From Deltaproteobacteria bacterium UBA2221 (GTDB taxonomy: Bacteria > Desulfobacterota > Syntrophorhabdia > Syntrophorhabdales > WCHB1-27), in assembly GCA_002328485.1 (NCBI GenBank), contig DCUF01000021.1:1-9727 (forward strand): a stretch of DNA of 9,727 nt, given 5' to 3'. The translations under genes and the position numbers were made by a program. The notes under the pieces are model-generated. The model was given only the letters and a program-made list of their open reading frames with translations, ran no database searches and was not told the DNA's origin. Positions 6,701-9,727 of this stretch are shown here, piece by piece. Numbering within the stretch: position 1 is the stretch's first letter; each line of letters starts with the position of its first letter.

Positions 6701-7527
6701 TTAAGACCTTGCAGGGTAAAATCCTTGCCGAGCAGTACATTCTTCCTGACCTCCACGCCAAGATCGGTGATCCAACCGATCTCCCTGTCAAGCATATCCT
6801 TTGGCAGCCGGTATTCGGGGATACCGTACCGCAGCATGCCCCCGAGGTGGGGAGACCCTTCAAAGATGGTCACCGCGTAACCCCTGGTGGTAAGGAAATA
6901 TGCGCAGGTAAGACCGGCAGGTCCGCCTCCGACCACAGCCACCCTCTTCCCGTTCCCCGGAGGAAGCTCAGGCACCCATGGGTCTTCTATGTCGATGTCC
7001 GAGGCATACCGTTTCAGGTAGTCAATGCCCACGGGGTTGTCGACCCGGTTACGGCGGCATGCGGCCTCACATTCCCTCACACATACTCTGCCGCAGACGA
7101 TAGGCAGCGGGTTCTTCTCCTTGATCAGTTTTACTGCTTCCCTGTGCCTCCCCATGGCAATGAGGGCGATGTAGCCCTGTACGTCGACGCCGGCAGGACA
7201 TGTCTGTGTGCATGGCCCCAGGCAGTCGGCATAGTGGTTGGAGAGAAGAAGTTCGAGGGCGGTCTTTCTTGACTGCCTGATCCTCTCGTTATCGGTATAG
7301 ATGACCATCCCGTCCGCTGCCGGACTGGAGCAGGAAGGAACCAGTTTTTCAAGTCCTTCTATCTCAACGACACAAAGGTAACATGACCCATAGGGGGGTA
7401 GCTTGGGATCCCAGCAGAGGGTCGGGATATCATCGATATCATATGCCCGGACAATCTCCAGGATAGTCTGGCCCTGGCTGGCTGCATACTGTTTTCCGTT
7501 TATCGTTACTTTTATCTCTTGAGTCAT
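3766..7527 (-). CDS. NuoG ferredoxin-GltD-molybdopterin-fold fusion oxidoreductase subunit (1253 aa)
   Basis: This multidomain electron-transfer subunit is probably the partner of the NuoE/NuoF pair. Residues 1-95 are a NuoG/HydA-type [2Fe-2S] ferredoxin (C38, C49, C52, C66). Residues 98-160 are an iron-sulfur domain of the GltD type (C102, C106, C110, C145, C149, C153, C157). Residues 190-505 are a GltD/NfnB-like flavoprotein: FAD motif GGGPAG at 200-205, NADPH-type motif GGGNTA at 332-337 with R357-R358, and second FAD motif GVFAGGD at 472-478. More cysteines follow (C573, C576, C578, C584), then two [4Fe-4S] motifs (C623/626/629/633 and C666/669/672/676). Residues 700-1220 resemble FdhF/NuoG: C702, C705, C709, C737, K739 and R1021 are kept. 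The FdhF Sec-His pair aligns with M828-N829, and the C-terminal molybdopterin-binding domain is absent. ATG at 7527 has GGAG about 7 bases upstream. NAD(P)H:ferredoxin chemistry is inferred; formate oxidation looks unlikely. Confidence 0.9.
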   Translation of the reverse strand: MTQEIKVTINGKQYAASQGQTILEIVRAYDIDDIPTLCWDPKLPPYGSCYLCVVEIEGLEKLVPSCSSPAADGMVIYTDNERIRQSRKTALELLLSNHYADCLGPCTQTCPAGVDVQGYIALIAMGRHREAVKLIKEKNPLPIVCGRVCVRECEAACRRNRVDNPVGIDYLKRYASDIDIEDPWVPELPPGNGKRVAVVGGGPAGLTCAYFLTTRGYAVTIFEGSPHLGGMLRYGIPEYRLPKDMLDREIGWITDLGVEVRKNVLLGKDFTLQGLKDEYDAVFLAMGAQKAKDMGIAGEDTTEGIVGGVGFLRQLQMPDVPQLNGKDVVVVGGGNTAIDAARSALRLGAKKVTILYRRTKKEMPAHEMEIDAAIEEGVEIIYLSAPTAIVSTNGRLDALTCIMMELGKPDASGRRSPVPVAGSEYDLKCDLVVSAIGQDIDLGTICSDGQLKATRRNTVVTDDKTLATSIPGVFAGGDVVTGPAVAIDAIAHGRRAAEAIDSFISKGTAEIVSMGFVSRKESFGEIPDSEFLPMLKIGKERMRELPPAERTKTFAEVELGFTAEQAMTEASRCLECGCSALFDCSLRKYATDFGVDITRFLGDVRKYKVDQDHPFINLDPNKCIACGRCVRTCSEILKISALGFVYRGFKSVVKPSMEKKLLQTNCISCGNCIAACPTGAITEKLPFRKPGPWVSNKVESVCSYCSMGCNLSYKVFHDHCFTVANVNGTSHNKGYLCSKGRFGYRYMLDKGRLLKPMLKKKGGHVEASWDDAINTAVNKIRSVIATYGPDSIALFASPRMTNEELYVLQKFARAGLGTNNIGSFSNLMNNVEQDGLDDMFGLTVSTTTMDELNKADVILVMNADLSEENLIAELKIKAAQKNGTRIVTVNSSEVPLNKISDLWIDPKRGTNTALIQGICKSVIDRGLDDQAFVRDRTEGYDAFKKSLSALSIEAVAGMTGVDAAKLAELYDLISKPDTNVVVLYSIDSLWEKSRNDLQALGNLMMITGRIGKPGNGLIILRDFANSQGLVDMGVDSKYLPGFIRVGETERIDNLGTRWGVDLKALFKPVDLVSALENDRIKALLVFGENPLREVSNLKFTGGAEFMLVVDHFMTETALEADVVLPAAMPVETSGSYTTCDRRVQRFTKVFEPITGMENWQIIGELARRLAADMHFSSVDQIFSEIGETVTFYGNLATDGFWGKGFLAKEFATATGKGRFCNITVDLDPTNAEKIPYLFSEHYFNTKLKAKLRP

Positions 7528-7542
7528 TTGCGCTCTCCATTG

Positions 7543-9309
7543 TTAGTCTTTTATCACTGCACCAAATTTACAGGTTTCAAAACATTTACCGCACTTCACA
7601 CATTTTTCGGGGTCGATCTCATGAGGTTTCTTCTTCTCTCCTTTTATGGCTTCAGCCGGACATGCCTTGGCGCAGGCCATGCATCCTTTGCAGGCGTCAG
7701 CCTTTATGGCATAGGTGACAAGCGCGGAACAGCTGTGGGCAGGACACTTTTTGTCACGAATATGGGCCTCATACTCCTCCGGGAAGTATTTGAGTGTTGT
7801 AAGCACGGGATTCGGTGCAGTCTGGCCCAGGCCGCAGATAGTATTATTTCTGATCTGGGATGCGAGGTCTCTTAGCAACTCCACATCGCCTTCCCTGCCG
7901 TTGCCGTCGGTTATCCTCTCCAGGATCTCCAGCATCCGTTTGGTCCCGATACGGCAGAAGGTACATTTCCCGCAGGACTCATCCTGGGTGAACCGGAGGA
8001 AAAATTTGGCCATGTCGACCATGCAGGTCGTCTCGTCCATCACCACGAGGCCACCGGACCCCATGATAGCGCCTGTTTTATTGATCTGCTGGTAGTCGAT
8101 CTGGAGATCACCCATGGAAGCAGGGATAGAGCCGCCCGAGGGGCCGCCCATCTGTACGGCCTTGAATTTCTTGCCATCCTTTATACCGCCGCCGATGTCA
8201 TAGACGATTTCATTGATGGTTATGCCCATAGGCACTTCTGCAAGCCCGCCCCGGGCCACCTTACCCGATAAAGCAAATACCTTCGTGCCCTTGCTGTTCT
8301 CCGTGCCCATGGCCGCAAAGGCCTCGGGGCCGTTCATGATGATCCAGGCGACGTTGGCGAATGTTTCTACGTTATTGATGTTCGTCGGTTTTCCCCAGAG
8401 CCCTTTGTTTGCCGGAAATGGCGGTCTGAACCGCGGCATTCCCCGTTTACCTTCTATGGAGGCGATGAGGGCGGTCTCTTCACCACAGACAAATGCCCCT
8501 GCCCCTTCTTTGATCTTAATGGAAAAATTAACGTTGGACCCGAATATGTTCTTTCCGAGAAATCCCTTGCCCAGGGCCCGCCTGATAGAATCCTTCAGCC
8601 TCTGAACCGCTTTCGGATATTCTGCCCGGCAATAGATGTAGCCGTCCTCGGCGCCTATGGCATAGGCACAGATCATCATCCCTTCGAGCACGGAATGGGG
8701 ATCGCTCTCCAGCGTGCTCCGGTCCATGAACGCACCGGGGTCTCCTTCGTCGGCATTACAGATGATATACTTTTTCCTGCCTTCGGCCTGCCGGCAGAAC
8801 TTCCATTTGACGCCGCTCAGGAATCCGCCGCCGCCCCTGCCCCTCAAGCCCGACCTGGTGATCACATCTATCACGTCTTCAGGGGTGTACTCCCTGAGCA
8901 CCTTCTGGATGGCCTGGTATCCGCCTGCCGCTATATATTCATCAATGGAATTGGGGTCGATGATACCGCAGTTTCTCAGCACGATCCGATTCTGTTTCTT
9001 GAAAAAGGAGTCATCCTCCGACGGCACACCGCTCTGTACAATCCATTCGGAAACAGGCTTGCCGGCGAGTATGTGCTCGGTCATGATCCGTTTCGCCTTT
9101 TCCGGGGTCACCTCGCCGTAAACAAACGCGTGGTTCTGCTCATCGATCACTTCCATCAGCGGTTCCCGGTAGCACATGCCGTTGCAGCCGGTCTCTCTCA
9201 ACATAACCTGGATGTTCTGTTTCTCTATCTCGTCCTTTATGGCCTCATAGGTTTTTTCTCCACCGGCGGATACGCCGCAGGTTCCAAGGCCGACCTTGAT
9301 TGTCTTCAT
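7543..9309 (-). CDS. nuoF: NuoF/HydB-like NADH-binding FMN and iron-sulfur subunit (588 aa)
   Basis: This is the flavin subunit that exchanges electrons with NAD(H) and passes them to iron-sulfur clusters. Residues 1-95 form a thioredoxin-like ferredoxin domain with only three cysteines (C11, C42, C46). Residues about 110-500 are the NuoF core: RGRGGGGFLSG at 156-166, NADEGDPGAF at 185-194, and GAGAFVCGEETAL at 269-281 form the FMN/NADH pocket. C446, C449, C452 and C492 bind the [4Fe-4S] cluster. The C-terminus adds two ferredoxin-type [4Fe-4S] motifs (C540/543/546/550 and C570/573/576/580). Respiratory NuoF lacks the N- and C-terminal extensions; they are characteristic of HydB/HndC proteins of NAD(P)-linked and bifurcating hydrogenases. 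The ATG at 9309 is preceded by a strong GGAG-rich ribosome site and overlaps the NuoE stop. No hydrogenase subunit is visible; the partner is the fusion protein downstream. Confidence 0.95.
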   Translation of the reverse strand: MKTIKVGLGTCGVSAGGEKTYEAIKDEIEKQNIQVMLRETGCNGMCYREPLMEVIDEQNHAFVYGEVTPEKAKRIMTEHILAGKPVSEWIVQSGVPSEDDSFFKKQNRIVLRNCGIIDPNSIDEYIAAGGYQAIQKVLREYTPEDVIDVITRSGLRGRGGGGFLSGVKWKFCRQAEGRKKYIICNADEGDPGAFMDRSTLESDPHSVLEGMMICAYAIGAEDGYIYCRAEYPKAVQRLKDSIRRALGKGFLGKNIFGSNVNFSIKIKEGAGAFVCGEETALIASIEGKRGMPRFRPPFPANKGLWGKPTNINNVETFANVAWIIMNGPEAFAAMGTENSKGTKVFALSGKVARGGLAEVPMGITINEIVYDIGGGIKDGKKFKAVQMGGPSGGSIPASMGDLQIDYQQINKTGAIMGSGGLVVMDETTCMVDMAKFFLRFTQDESCGKCTFCRIGTKRMLEILERITDGNGREGDVELLRDLASQIRNNTICGLGQTAPNPVLTTLKYFPEEYEAHIRDKKCPAHSCSALVTYAIKADACKGCMACAKACPAEAIKGEKKKPHEIDPEKCVKCGKCFETCKFGAVIKD

Positions 9310-9727
9310 ACCTCTCCCCTCCCGGCACGCTCCCCGTATTCATTCAGGAGTTGCTGCACCTTCTTCGGTGTCAGTCGTCCATGGGTCTCACCGTTGATCA
9401 TGATCACCGGGGAAAGCGAGCAGCATCCCAGGCAAGCCACCTTTTGCAGTGTGAAGAGACCATCCTCCGTGGTCTCGTCATTGCCTATCCGGAGCTCGCT
9501 CTCCAGGGTCTTGATTATGGCGGTCGAGGCGTTCACGTGACAGGCCGTCCCGTCGCAGACCTTGATGATGTTCTTCCCCATCGGTTTCAACCGGAATTGT
9601 GAGTAGAATGTGATCACACCATAGATCTCGGCCGACGGTATCCCCACGATCTCACTGATGTAGTCGATCGCCGATTCCGGGATATATCCGTATGTCTCCT
9701 GTGCAGACTGAAGAAGGGGGATGAGTG
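9306..9727 (-). CDS. nuoE: NuoE/HndA-like thioredoxin-fold [2Fe-2S] subunit, 5' end outside the window
   Basis: This is the 24-kDa-type subunit of NADH-oxidizing complexes: it carries one [2Fe-2S] cluster next to the NuoF FMN site. The open frame runs to the window edge; 139 complete residues are visible and the true start lies outside. A GTG at 9647 could be taken as a start, but the reading continues upstream with family-typical residues (LIPLLQSAQETYGYIPESA), so it is internal. Counting from the first complete codon, the cluster ligands are C57, C62, C98 and C102, the family CX4C and CX3C pattern. The helical N-terminal part ending in YGVITFYSQF is also typical. The stop TGA overlaps the ATG of the next gene by 4 bases, implying translational coupling. 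No membrane segment is visible, so it is cytoplasmic. It could equally be called HndA or HydC; the NuoF fusion downstream favours a stand-alone soluble complex over respiratory complex I. Confidence 0.95.
   Translation of the reverse strand, partial: LIPLLQSAQETYGYIPESAIDYISEIVGIPSAEIYGVITFYSQFRLKPMGKNIIKVCDGTACHVNASTAIIKTLESELRIGNDETTEDGLFTLQKVACLGCCSLSPVIMINGETHGRLTPKKVQQLLNEYGERAGRGEV

Noticed and set aside
6430..7272. Long plus-strand open frames (also 8695-9540, 4780-5526, 800-1420) opposite the real genes
   Set aside because: They lie antisense to strongly recognisable conserved proteins and show no recognisable motifs; GC-rich codon bias explains their length.
3766..7527. [FeFe]-hydrogenase large subunit as partner of the NuoE/NuoF pair
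   Set aside because: The N-terminal ferredoxin is HydA-like, but no H-cluster cysteine motifs follow; the rest is GltD- and FdhF/NuoG-like.

Overview
This 9.7 kb window has every supported gene on the minus strand, so it reads right to left. The content suggests a strict anaerobe, probably a Desulfobacterota/deltaproteobacterial-type bacterium (syntroph or sulfate-reducer relative): soluble NuoE/NuoF proteins of the bifurcating-hydrogenase type, a giant flavin/iron-sulfur fusion protein, and an NtrC-type two-component pair. The lineage is inferred from gene style only; there is no rRNA or other marker gene here.

Region 1 (9727 to 3766) is a tight three-gene operon: a NuoE-like [2Fe-2S] protein cut by the window edge, a 588-residue NuoF-like NADH/FMN subunit, and a 1253-residue fusion. 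The first two genes overlap by 4 bases and the third starts 15 bases after the second. In order, the fusion contains a NuoG/HydA-type N-terminal [2Fe-2S] ferredoxin, a complete GltD/NfnB-type FAD plus NAD(P)H module with its own iron-sulfur domain, a two-cluster ferredoxin, and a formate-dehydrogenase/NuoG-type molybdopterin fold. By hand alignment, the last part has Met-Asn where FdhF has the catalytic Sec-His, and the protein ends where the C-terminal molybdopterin-binding domain should begin. It therefore looks like a NuoG-style non-catalytic scaffold rather than an active formate dehydrogenase. The complex would carry two pyridine-nucleotide sites, in NuoF and in the GltD module, and a long iron-sulfur chain. 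The best guess is a soluble, possibly flavin-bifurcating, NADH/NAD(P)H/ferredoxin oxidoreductase.

Region 2 (3765 to 3439) is a 327-base intergenic stretch. It holds a strong intrinsic terminator for the operon, two copies of an imperfect tandem repeat of 81 and 97 bases full of small hairpins, two further terminator-like hairpins within those repeats, and a pair of GTATAC palindromes that may mark a promoter or operator for the next genes.

Region 3 (3438 to 29) is a two-component operon: a soluble GAF/PAS/PAS histidine kinase with a cysteine-rich second PAS domain, overlapping by one base (TGATG) a sigma-54-dependent NtrC-family response regulator. A redox- or metal-sensing kinase next to a redox complex suggests a regulatory link, but no convincing sigma-54 promoter lies inside the window and the operon's own promoter is beyond the right edge. 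The left edge (1 to 25) carries a short direct repeat.
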